A stretch of 64,000 bases of DNA, taken from assembly GCA_030848705.1 (NCBI GenBank), contig CM061244.1:44619190-44683189 (forward strand), read 5' to 3'. Each line of letters opens with the position of its first letter. Positions within the stretch are counted from its first letter, which is position 1. Shown here piece after piece: positions 1 through 10,133 of this stretch. Source of the stretch: Heracleum sosnowskyi. Lineage: Eukaryota > Streptophyta > Magnoliopsida > Apiales > Apiaceae. The position numbers were made by a program, and so were the translations under genes. The notes beneath the pieces are model-generated. The model ran no database searches, had not been told where the DNA came from, and was given only the letters and a program-made list of their open reading frames with translations.

Positions 1-3000
1 CATAACAATGAGTCTTTCTGACCATGATCATGTAGGTCATGTGTTGTAGTTTATTTTGGCGAAAGAATCGTATCGTTTCGATTTACGGTTTAGGAGAAAC
101 AGCCGTTTTAGTGAAAGCGGTTTCGGATACCTAAGTAGTTCACTTTATGAACTTTGAGCTTGTGATCAAACCCCTTAAAAATGGACATAGGTCATGAAAT
201 TAATGTGGATACTAGTATGGACAGTTAGGAAGGGAACCGAGAAGGTTTCGTGTTAAAAAGATGATTTTTTAGATTTTATAAAAATGCGAGAATTAAAGTT
301 GCGCAAGTGGAATGCCCTTAAGGGGATAACAAAGCCATAAGTTTAGTAATGGTAAAGTACTTGGGTTTTGTGAATGTATTATCAACCAAACTTTTGACTT
401 AAGAGTTTAAGGAATGTCATGGGGTTATAAGTGACCAAGAACGAGACATTTGATGTTCGTTAATAGAACGTTAGTGCTTAAGTTAATGGCACTTTAAATG
501 ATTACGATAGGGAACTGATCGAGTATTTCTTTGTTTATAGATTTCCCGGCAAATTCTCGAACCCCTAACAACCAAGGACCCAAGGCAAGTTTTCTCATTC
601 CATGCTATGTTTCAATTACCTATAACTGATGATTGCATATGATATGATATCATGCATGCTTTCAAACCTTACATCGTATATAGATGTGGTTGTATTTAAA
701 AATGTTGAAATTATAGTATATGCATATGATAGATGCATGCAAGTTTTCAAACCCCACATCTTATAGAGATGTTGTTGTGATTTAATGTTGTGCTTGTGAT
801 ATATTCTGCTTTAATGCTGTGAAAAGAATTATAAACTGATTACGCTTTTGATAAAAAGCTTTGTGAGATATAAGGTTTATAAGTAAATACTAGATATAAA
901 CCGAGGTTTTTAAAGGCTCTAAGGGTAGAGCACTCGTACGATGATTTTAAAACATTAGACCGGGAGTCCAATTTATTATTTTATCTTGATTATACTGTCA
1001 GAAACTGTAGGGTTCCAGGGACAGCTATATTTTAAAATGTTGATTAAATATTCCAATATATATATATTATTGGATATTTAATATGAGATATTTAAATAAT
1101 ATTATTATAAATATTATTTGAATATTTATTTAATTAAGTGAATATTATTTTGGATATTCACTTAAGTGGAATTTTATTGAATAATAATTCAATATTTATT
1201 ATTTGAATATTTATTAAATATTCCAAATATGATTTAAAAATCATAGAACCTTATTTAAATATTACGTAAGGTTCCGATAGTTATTTAAAATATTTTCTGG
1301 TCTCAAAAATATTTATTGGAGTATAGTAGGGGTTCCCAACTACTTTTAATAATTTGTCTCAATTGATGACTATGGTTTTTTAACTTATTAAAAATTGGGA
1401 ATCCATTCCAGGAAGTGAACATATGATTTCACTTGCCTCTTTCATTAAAAGTGAGTATATTTTGGGTTTCTGAATTATCAGAACTAAAGATATTTTACAA
1501 AAACTCCCAGGTCATGATTTTCAAAATACATGGTAATCGTTCGTTGTTTCGTTGATTGATGTCAACCCACATTGTGACTTACTCCTTTCAAACATTCTGG
1601 AGTAAGAAAATCTGAAATGTTGCAAAGTGTTGACAAGTACTTTGTACTTGGGGAACCAGGATTAAATTCTGATTCCCGTTTCATTGTTTTTTCATCCGGG
1701 ACTAGGAGGAAACGTGTAAGAGGCTATGGGACAGTCCATCAAATTATATAGCGTAAGAGGCTGTGGGGCAGTCCAGCAACTATCTCGCGTAGGAGGCTGT
1801 GGGACAGTCCAGCAAATACAATGCCCGTATGCGGCTGGGGTGATACTCATGTTAAGATATCGTCCATCTACTAGTAGAAAAGTGTGAGTTCGATACAACG
1901 ACTGATCATCGTGTATCGTGGTGTGCTCCAGAAGGTCCCTTCCCTCCAATTGGAGTTGTGCTGCACATTGTAACGAAAGCCTAGGTGCTGAGTTACCGAT
2001 AATGTGACAGTGATTGAACAATGATGTTCCTCATACAGTATTTGAACTGTAAGGCATGTTTTGACAAAAAGATTACTCTAAACATCATTCTGTATACGAA
2101 TGAGATTTCAAATGTTTCAAATGATATATGGGCTTGCGGAGCTTTATATAAGCCGCTATATATATTATTGTTGAGCTTTAGTGCTCATTCTTGTTTTTAT
2201 ATATCACAATACAACAGTTTCAAAAAGGTGTTCATAACTGATATTTTACAGTGTTTTGAACAGTATGAGATATCTAAATAGATATGCGTATATATATGTT
2301 GAGAATGTATTTACGATATATATTATGTTGAACTGTATAGTATTTTGAATCAATGGATAGACTTTAAGCCTTGATTCCAATGTTAATATCTATTTTAAAA
2401 AGATATGTTTTGAGACTTGGTTTATTATATTAATACCAAGGACTTCTAAATGATTTACGAGAGTATTTGAGTATGATTATAAGTCATACAGTATTTTGAA
2501 GTGTATACTATTTTGGGGTCAAACCCTAGAAGTGTTAAAACTTTGATCCTTTATGGATTATCTACCTTAAAGGTTTAAATATTTAAACTGGGATAGATTT
2601 CTTGCTGAGCGCTATTAGCTCATTCTTGATTTATTAAAACTTTCAGCATGAAGAAAACATTGTCGGTTCACCTCGTATTACGAGAGCAAGGGAATGGAGA
2701 GACCACCCTTGAGTTAGTTCATTAGGATGGATACTGTCGGAGTTAGCAGAACAGTTGCAGACTGAATTAGTGAGAATTGTTTTCAAGTAGGTTTGCATTA
2801 TTGAACCTTGTATAGAATTGTGAGGTCTATTATTTTAACTTCAGGTAGAGGTTGTAAATAATAGATGAGATCCTGGATAGTACATTTGATTTGTAATAAC
2901 AAGTGTTACTTATTGTTGCTCATTTCCAAGGCTATAACTTGTGTGTGTGCGCGTAAGTGATTGGGGTCTTTGGAGTTGTATTATTAGAATATTGTAAGTG

Positions 3001-3069
3001 ATGCAGGTATGGTATGATTGATGGAGTGTGACAACCCAGATTCCTGACCCCGGATTTGGGGGTGTTACA
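1..3069 (+). mobile_element. 3' part of a long gypsy LTR (family Z), cut by the window start
   Basis: The stretch ends in a motif (gaccccggatttgggg...gttaca, about 3047-3069) that is also the LTR end of elements X and Y. Its first 350 bases align by eye with Y's LTR around 30310-30600: 'gatttacggtttaggagaaa', then 'gacagttagg', then 'gattttataaaaatg' and 'gcgcaagtg'. It also shares an AATATT-rich tract (about 1040-1260) with them. No primer binding site follows position 3069, so this is a 3' LTR or a solo LTR rather than a 5' LTR. No ORF in it resembles a protein. It is more diverged from X and Y than they are from each other. The left end lies outside the window, so length and TSD cannot be judged. 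Confidence 0.75.
1716..1824 (+). repeat. Three tandem copies of a 36-37 bp unit in LTR Z
   Basis: The phrase gta(a/g)gaggct(a/g)tggg(a/g)cagtcca recurs at about 1716, 1753 and 1789, giving periods of 37 and 36 bases. The copies differ at a few positions. LTR Y holds a single related copy near 32537 ('gtaagagactgcaggtggcag'), so the triplication is specific to this LTR. Confidence 0.7.
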
Positions 3070-3402
3070 AGATGAGTGTGTATTGGAGTTGCTCTGATCC
3101 TTGTATTCAACTCTTTTGATCATTTCCGATCACCTCGTAGTATTTCCGGGGTATTCCATAATTTGATCATTTTTGTATGATTTGATTTATCATATACTTG
3201 CACTTTCAATGAGTTTCAAAGACAAAAAAGACAAAAAAATTATCACATAAATTCATCTAGGTAAATACAAGAACTTTTTTTGATTATTCCTCTTTTTTAT
3301 ATTTCATTCTTACTCAGCATCTGAACCATGAGATAACTTTTTATGACTTGCTATCATAATGCTAGCTAGCCTTTTTATGTTGCTATCATAAATGCTAGCT
3401 AG
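3070..3402. other. Unique AT-rich sequence with a short direct repeat
   Basis: No coding or element homology is recognised. A direct repeat of about 28 bases ('tgctatcata(a)atgctagctagcc') occurs twice between about 3350 and 3404. The second copy supplies the left target duplication of the putative SINE. Confidence 0.4.
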
Positions 3403-3526
3403 CCGTTATACTAGCCTTATGGCGAAGCCTGGAATCCTATGTACGATAGGTCATAGGTCATGTGTTCGATTCTTCTTTCGCTTTGTAACTTGTACCACTC
3501 TTGTGACTCATTTGAATCAAAAAATA
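3403..3526 (+). mobile_element. Probable tRNA-derived SINE, 124 bp
   Basis: The segment is flanked by a 12-base direct repeat with one mismatch (AATGCTAGCTAG at 3391-3402, AATACTAGCTAG at 3527-3538). A pol III B-box-like 'tgttcgattct' lies at 3463-3473 (consensus GGTTCGANTCC) and a weaker A-box-like 'tagccttatgg' at 3412-3422. It ends in an A-rich tail ('tcaaaaaataa'). Flanking duplication, pol III boxes and A tail together are the standard SINE layout. The A box is poor and the box spacing slightly long, so this is a candidate only. Confidence 0.45.
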
Positions 3527-3538
3527 AATACTAGCTAG

Positions 3539-4012
3539 GGTAATATTTGTACTCATAACTAATGTATGAGTTTTAAAAGGTAATAACTAGCAACTCGCAA
3601 TAATATTAGACAAGAATGGGAGGATTGTCAATATGTTAGATGTTGAATGAGATAATGCGTTGAAGATCTTTAAATCTGCAAATCATAAAACGAGGAGTTA
3701 ATTGGTTCCGGTTTAGTCCGTTTCTCTTTTCTTCTATGGTGTATGCTACGTCTGTTGACGAATGATGTGGTGCATGAAGTTGAGGCGAGCTGGACGCCGT
3801 ACAGTTTTGTACCAGAGCGCCATATGGCGAGTTTGGAGTTCAGTGTCGAATGCCACAAGAAACCATGCTTTACAGTTCTGTCAACGGTTGTGGACTTGGA
3901 AGTTGGAACCATGCTCTAACGTATTAGAATATTTTTAATAAAAAAATATAATTACTTGGGTTATTTCCTTAAACTCTGGATCTCAAACTGGAAGTCTTGC
4001 TTTCAAATATAT
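3539..4012. other. Unique intergenic sequence left of element A
   Basis: I see no recognisable gene. A minus-strand open frame of 80 codons (3670-3912) has no family features I can identify. The last five bases, TATAT (4008-4012), are the left target duplication of element A. Confidence 0.4.
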
Positions 4013-4353
4013 TGTTATGGAGAATGATACTTCTTGTACTGAAATAGAGCGACTAGTGCAAGACAAAAGGAATGCTGACTAAGGTCTAGCTGTCAACTTG
4101 ATATCATCACAGTGCCATCTAGAAATAGAGTTTGTTACAATTCTATTACAACAGAATGTGGATCTCATATTACAGATTAGATTAGCAGTTCATATATGCA
4201 CTTTTAGAATATTCTTCAAGATAGATAATTCATTATGTAAAAGTCTTCTCTTTTGTTCATCTTCTTAATATACACATTTACTACTGTAATCTTCTTCTTC
4301 AATACTAAGCTTTGATTGTTCTTTTATAATAGATTAAATCTGTAAAAGTGTCA
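4013..4353 (+). repeat. 5' LTR of element A (341 bp)
   Basis: It begins TG and ends CA, is preceded by TATAT, is followed immediately by a tRNA-Met primer binding site, and matches 52501-52830. Confidence 0.93.
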
Positions 4354-4365
4354 TGGTATCAGAGC
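4354..4365 (+). promoter_or_regulatory. Primer binding site of element A
   Basis: TGGTATCAGAGC is complementary to the 3' end of plant initiator Met-tRNA. It abuts the LTR with no spacer and is where minus-strand DNA synthesis would start. Confidence 0.93.
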
Positions 4366-4416
4366 AAGGTAATGTACTCTTATGTTGTTGTTGTAAACAA
4401 CACGTCAACTGCATCA

Positions 4417-7400
4417 ATGGCGTCTGCATCAACAAAGAATGTAACAACGACGACAATTGATATAAATCATCTATATTATCTCTCTTCATCAGATCATTCA
4501 GGTTTAGCACTTGTTACTGAAGTTCTCACTAAGCAAAATTATCATCATTGGAGCAGATCGGTAAAAATCGCACTCTCAGCTAAGTTGAAATTAGGATTCA
4601 TTGATGGAACTCAACTGAAGCCAGGAACAACATCCAATCAATATGCTTTGTGGATGCGGAGTAACGATCTGGTGATATCATAGTTATTAAACTCAATTTC
4701 AACTGAAATACGCAAGAATGTTGTGTATATGCAAACATCAAAGAAAATTTGGGATGATCTTAGTGCTAGATTCTCACAAACAAATGTTCCAAGACTTTTT
4801 CAGTTAAAGAAGGAACTGTCCACTCTCACTCAAGGTAACAAGTCTATTATTGCTTAGTTTACTCTTTTCAGAGGTTTAATGGATGAATTGGACACTTGGT
4901 CACCAATACCTAGATGCATCTATACAAATAGCAATTGTGCTTGTGGTAATGACCTCAAAGTTGATAAGTATGAGAAATTGAACAAATTGAGTCAATTCCT
5001 TATGGGACTCAATGATCAATTCATCACAACTAGAGGTCAGATATTTCTAATAAATCCGCTGCTAGATCTAGGTCATGCCTATGATATGCTGTTACAAGAA
5101 GAGAATCAAAGAGATTTCTCAAAACAATCACCTGGAATTGCTGAAAGTATGGCAATGAATGTTAGGTTTCATCAGCAGAATTCAACAGATAAAACTAAGA
5201 GTAAGTTCCTAAAGAAGGCTACAGATTCTGCTATGTTGTGTGATTACTGTAACCTTACAGGACACATAAAGGATAAATGTTTTTCTCTCCATGGCTATCC
5301 AGAGTGGCATAGAATGTATGGCCAACCAAAGCCAAAACCTAAGAACAAAAAGCCAACTGCAAGTGCTAATACTGTAAACAGTGTTGCAGTAAGTGTTAAT
5401 CCTAATGAAGAAAATGCTATGAGTACTAATCTAACTGAGAAACAGTGCCAGCAGATAATTAGTATGCTTCAAACTCAACTGAATGTTCATCATGGTGCAA
5501 TTAACAATGCTTCTACAAATGCTTCTTGGATGCAAGCCAATACTGATATGTCTTCAGCATCAGGTACTACTCATGTGTCTCAAACTTACTCTGTTATACT
5601 AGCTGGACAAGTACAATTTAAGAATCCTACTAATACATGGATCATAGATTCCGGAGAAACTAACCACATCACTCCCTATTTGTCCTTGTTTGTTAATGTT
5701 GAAACCTTAACTTCTGAGCTACATTTGCCTAATGGTCAAAGTACTCAGGTTACACACATTGGAGATATTGTGTTACCCTCAGATTTGATTTTAAAACAAG
5801 TCTTATATGTGCCACAATTTCAATGCAATTTATTGTCCATATCAAAATTTTCTCAAGACAATGATTGGACCATTCATTTTTCTGCTTCTAAGTGCCTAAT
5901 GCAGGACTATGCTTTGAAGAAGATGAAGGAGATTGGTGAGTTAGATGATGTACTATAAAAGTTACACACTGATAAACTTCTTGTTCCCTCAGCCATGACT
6001 GTGGCTCATAATAAAAACCAGATACTTCAATGGCACAATAGACTTGGACATCCTTCATCTATTGTTCTGAGTCATATTCCTAGTGTGTTAATTTCTGATT
6101 CTACAACTAGTACTTGTGATGTGTGTCATTTGTCAAAACATCATAGGCCTTCATTTCCTGTTAGCACCTCTAATGGACCCTATAGACATTGTACACTTGA
6201 CAATTGTAAATATTTTCTTACTGTTGTTGATGACTATTCAAGATGTACTTGGTTATTTCTTTTGAATGACAAATCTCAAGTTGTTACACATCTCAAAAAC
6301 TTTATCAATTATGTTCAAAATCAATTCAGTACTATTGTCAAAGTACTAAGGTCAGATAATGGAACAGAGTTTGTAAATGTTGATCTTAACACTCATCTCA
6401 ATTCTTTAGGTGTGTTGCATCAAACTAGCTATCCAAATACCCCTCAACAAAATGGCATTGTTGAGAGGAAACACCAACATTTGCTTCATGTAGCAAGATC
6501 TTTTAAACTTCAATCCAATGTTCCAATTTCTTTCTGGGGTTTCTGTGTCTCTACAGCCTGTCATGTGATTAATCTTACTCCTAGTAAAATCTTAGGTTTT
6601 AAATCACCCTATGAAATCTTATTCAAGAAACCACCTACTTATAAGCATCTCAAGGCATTTGGTTGTCTGTGCTATATAAATAGTTTCACTTATGACAAAT
6701 TTGAACCAAGATCATTCAAATGTGTTTTTGTTGGATACCCTTTTAATAAAAAGGGGTATACTATGATTAATCTTCAGACTAAGAAACAATATCATACCAG
6801 AGATGTTATCTTTGTAGAACAAGAATTTCCTTTTCTTAAACACATCATCTCTACTTCTGATCCTAGTACTTCACATATGTTCTCAGAACTGCCATCTTTT
6901 GTTGTACATGATGAATCTACTCATATCACACCGTCTTCTCCTATCTCACATATACAGTCCATAACACCACTGCTATCTGAACAATTCTTAGACATACCCT
7001 TCACTACAACTACTACAACCACAGACACAGTTCCTTATAGATCAACCAGAACCATAACCATTTCCTCAAGACTTAAAGGTTACACATGTATTCCCTCTAC
7101 AGTACTCACCAATCTTCATTCTCACTCTATAAGCATGGCTTTTATAGGTACTTCTTCTTATCCTATACAACAACACTCTTCCTTTGTTGTCTTTAAACCA
7201 CATTATTCTCACTTTCTTGCTGCTACCTCACAAACACATATACCATATACATTTAAACAAGCTGCAACAGATTCCAATTGGTTGACTGCCATGAAAGTAG
7301 AACTAAATGCTCTTGAGAACAATCATACTTGGGAGATTGTTCCTAGGCCTGCTGATAAGCATATAGTTGATTGTAAATGGATATTTAAAGTGAAATATAT

Positions 7401-7734
7401 GCCAAATGGTTGTATTGAACGCTACAAGGCACGTTTAGTTGCAAAGGGGTTCACTCAAACATATGGTTTGGATTACTTTGAGACATTTGCTCCCGTGGCT
7501 AAACTGACCACATTTAGACTCTTGATTGCTATCGATGTCTCAAAGGGTTAGGCTATCTCTCAATTAGATGTCACCAATGCATTTTTTGCATGGTGGTCTT
7601 AATGAAGAGGTCTACATGAAATTGCCTCCAGGTTATCTACAGTTGTCTATAGTAACCTTAGTTACTAATATTACTGATATCTCTGCATTTGTCTGTCGAC
7701 TAAGGAAGTCTTTATATGGCCTTAAGCAAGCCCC
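4417..7734 (+). pseudogene. Broken gag-pol of copia element A (gag, protease, integrase, start of RT)
   Basis: One frame read from ATG 4417 carries copia domains in order. These are a gag with KQNYHHWSRSVKIAL, a zinc knuckle CDYCNLTGHIKDKC followed by HGYP, an aspartic protease (WIIDSGETNHIT near 5638-5673), the integrase zinc region (HNRLGHP...CDVC), the integrase core (VDDYSR, RSDNGTEF, TPQQNGIVERK), and the RT start (WIFKVKY, ARLVAKGFTQTYG, LYGLKQAP). Stop codons interrupt it at 4681, 4855, 5956 and 7549. One extra T in the run 7582-7587 shifts the frame. The integrase stretch that normally holds the first catalytic Asp (HxDxWGP) is missing between FPVSTSNG and PYRHCTLD. Sequence stops after LYGLKQAPK, where the tail of element B begins at a CAAGG shared by both. 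It cannot make an active polyprotein. Confidence 0.92.
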
Positions 7735-8857
7735 CAAGGAAAGCAATGATTATGAGATAAGGAAGCAAAGGGCAATTGTCTACAGGAATGGACAAGAAAT
7801 CTGTGTTTGGGCTGGTCACCCAAACTTTGCTGAAGCTAAAGCTGAAGAGTCAGAAAGAGCAGCAATGCAAGCCCTTGCTGTTGCTCAGTCTCTTGATGAA
7901 GAAGAAATACAGCTAGAAGAAAAAGCAAGAGAGGAAAGGAGTGTAAAGAAGAGCACAAGGCAACCAAAGGCAAGAGCTAGGAGAAACATAGCCTTTGAGA
8001 ATGATGACTCTCAGAGCATTGCATCAGACTCTTCTGTACCAATTGCACCTCTAACAATTCCTGATCCAGTTTCAGAGGTAAAGTTAGCCTGTGATCCTAA
8101 TCATCCTGTAAATTTCCATGATCAGCCAATTGAGCCAAAGGGAGAGCCAATTGAGTTTGATGAGGCCAACTTTCCAAAATTCCTCTTTGAAATGGATCCA
8201 AAGAAGAAATCTAAGCAAAGGGCTACCAAGGCTAAGCCAATTCTGGTAAGGAGACCACAAGCTGAGAAACCCCCTACCAACCCAGAAGACTTCATCTACA
8301 TTGCTAATATCAGGGAGGAGTCTGACATTCATATCAATCTTGATGACCTGGTTGAAGTGAGAGGAATAGCAGCTTCTTACAAACTACCAGAGAGATTGGT
8401 ATTTGTCTACAAGGGTGGGAGAGAACAGGTTTGGCCTCTACACAGAATTCTGGGAGAAGACTATCAGACACTGATATCTGTGTTTAAATGTTTGAAGAAA
8501 GATTTTGGTTTTACCAAAACAGCCAAGTCTGAGGTTGTCTCCAAGATTTGCCAAATCAAAGCTAGCTGGAACAAGCCTGGTGCACTTCCCAGAGTATTGA
8601 AGGTCCCTCAAACAGGAAAGATAATTCATCTCCAACCTTTTTGGATGATGGAATTCAGAGATAAGGACAACTGTAGAAGATTCTTCAGAATAGAAGACCA
8701 GCTGGAGAAGGCATCCAATGAAACTCTAAGGTTAATGCAATCCAAGTTGGGGAATCAAGATGAAGAAGAGAAGATTTTCTACAGAAGACTTCAAGCTCAA
8801 ATTGAGGAGAACAATGCAAGAAAAGGGAAGAAAACAAGACCACAGAGGCAAAGATGA
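7568..8857 (+). pseudogene. Chimeric open frame: A's RT fragment fused to B's env-like C-terminus
   Basis: The 429-codon frame joins about 56 residues of copia RT (EEVYMKLPPGYLQ...LYGLKQAPK) to the last 373 residues of B's env-like ORF (from ESNDYEIRKQRA). The junction is the five shared bases CAAGG at 7735-7739. In B these bases are at 19840-19844, and the offset of 12105 then holds all the way into the LTR. The env part differs from the full copy (19845-20962) by four residue changes that I saw. The frame is open by chance of a deletion. No promoter or evidence of use is visible. Confidence 0.85.
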
Positions 8858-9756
8858 AAAATCTGCTCAGTCTAGAGGAGCAACTCTGTGCACTTGTTTT
8901 GTAAGATTTTCTACTTTGCATTTCAATTAAATTCAATGAAGCTCAATGCAATTTCTACTTTTATCATGTGTAATATGTCTGAGTGTTTTTGTTATCATCA
9001 AGGCTCTTGATTTATGGTTGTTATTCTATCAGTCATAAATTGGGGGAGATTGTTAGGAATATGTTGTTCTTGATGATAATTATAAAAACACTTAGTAGAT
9101 TTTGTATTAAGTCATTCTGTAACTGTCAACGAAATGGCATGCTTTGCAGCATTCCGTTGACAGGAAGCTCATCAACGAAATGAGTGATGTAGCAATTGCA
9201 TTGTACAATACTTCACAATATGATAGGCATTTTGTTATATGTATTAGATAGGTTTTCTAAGTCATGTTGACTAAGTACTAGATAGGCAAAATAGGTTGGT
9301 TAATTGTAAATATATTATGCCTTGTAATTTTGCCTAAGTGAAGACATGTCAACGGTATGAAGATTACTCTGTCAACGGTATGGAGTTTACTCATCAACGA
9401 AACGAGGGAAACACCATCAACGGAATGAAGAATAAAGCTATCAACGAAACACATCTCCATGCTATCAACGAATCATTATTGCTTTTCTGAATAGTTGACA
9501 AAGTGATAGTGACAGTTTTCTGACAGATCAAAAAGGAGATGTGGAAGTGTACTTTGCATTGGAAACCATTAAAATGGACATGGGGAATAAGGAAACATCC
9601 CAGTTTCCAATTGGGCTCTTGGGAGTGATCATAATAAGCATGAAGACAAAAGCAAGGATCTCCAAGGACCACTGGACAAAGGGATGAAAAGCAAACTATT
9701 GGCGGTTACCTTTAGTGTACTTTAGTGTAGCCAAAAATAGCTTTGTAAACTTGGGG

Positions 9757-9767
9757 AATATATAACC
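9757..9767 (+). promoter_or_regulatory. Putative TATA box of LTR B
   Basis: The sequence aatatataacc lies about 310 bases before the LTR end and upstream of AATAAA at 9898. This is the usual U3-R-U5 order. The position is inferred from sequence only. Confidence 0.55.
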
Positions 9768-9897
9768 AAGTGTAGCAGTTAAAATAAGTGAGAGAGAAGA
9801 AAAACAAAGAGTTTGTATTAGCTATCTTTGAGAGCATACTTCTCTACAATCTTGTAACTGAGCAGCTGTGTACTTTTGTATCACAGATTATTTCCGC

Positions 9898-9903
9898 AAT
9901 AAA
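9898..9903 (+). terminator. Putative polyadenylation signal in LTR B
   Basis: AATAAA lies downstream of the putative TATA box within the LTR, where the R region end would be expected. Confidence 0.45.
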
Positions 9904-10072
9904 AATCACTTCAGTTGGATCATCAAACAATCCAACTGAAATTATTTACGTGCTTGTGATTTTTACTTTAAGTTCAGTTTTTATTTGTAAGTTGTTTTAA
10001 GTTTAAGAAATATCAAGAATTGTATTCAACCCCCCCTTCTACAATTCTGTTAGGTCATTTGGGATTAACAAT

Positions 10073-10084
10073 TGGTATCAGAGC
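10073..10084 (+). promoter_or_regulatory. Primer binding site of element B
   Basis: TGGTATCAGAGC, complementary to the initiator Met-tRNA 3' end, lies two bases after the LTR end. Confidence 0.93.
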
Positions 10085-10133
10085 GAGCTTCTAAGATACA
10101 AGAAGTTTAAAGATCAAGACTAAAACAGTAACC

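Larger units (their letters stand above)
9051..10070 (+). repeat. LTR of element B shared by both units (1020 bp)
   Basis: It starts TGTTAGGAATATG after the purine tract tgggggagat and ends GGGATTAACA before the primer binding site. It contains nine TCAACG-type motifs, a TATA-like box (9757-9767) and an AATAAA (9898-9903). It serves as 3' LTR for the partial left unit and 5' LTR for the full unit. Confidence 0.93.

Noticed and set aside
2021..2281. 86-codon plus-strand frame in LTR Z
   Set aside because: AT-rich LTR sequence with no protein features. The related LTRs do not keep the frame.
3670..3912. 80-codon minus-strand frame in unique sequence
   Set aside because: No recognisable domain, no clear promoter, and the length is within chance expectation.
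4354..4365. TGGTATCAGAGC sequences (also 10073, 33929 and complements at 22534 and 46165) as possible tRNA pieces
   Set aside because: They are primer binding sites adjoining LTR ends, with no tRNA fold around them.
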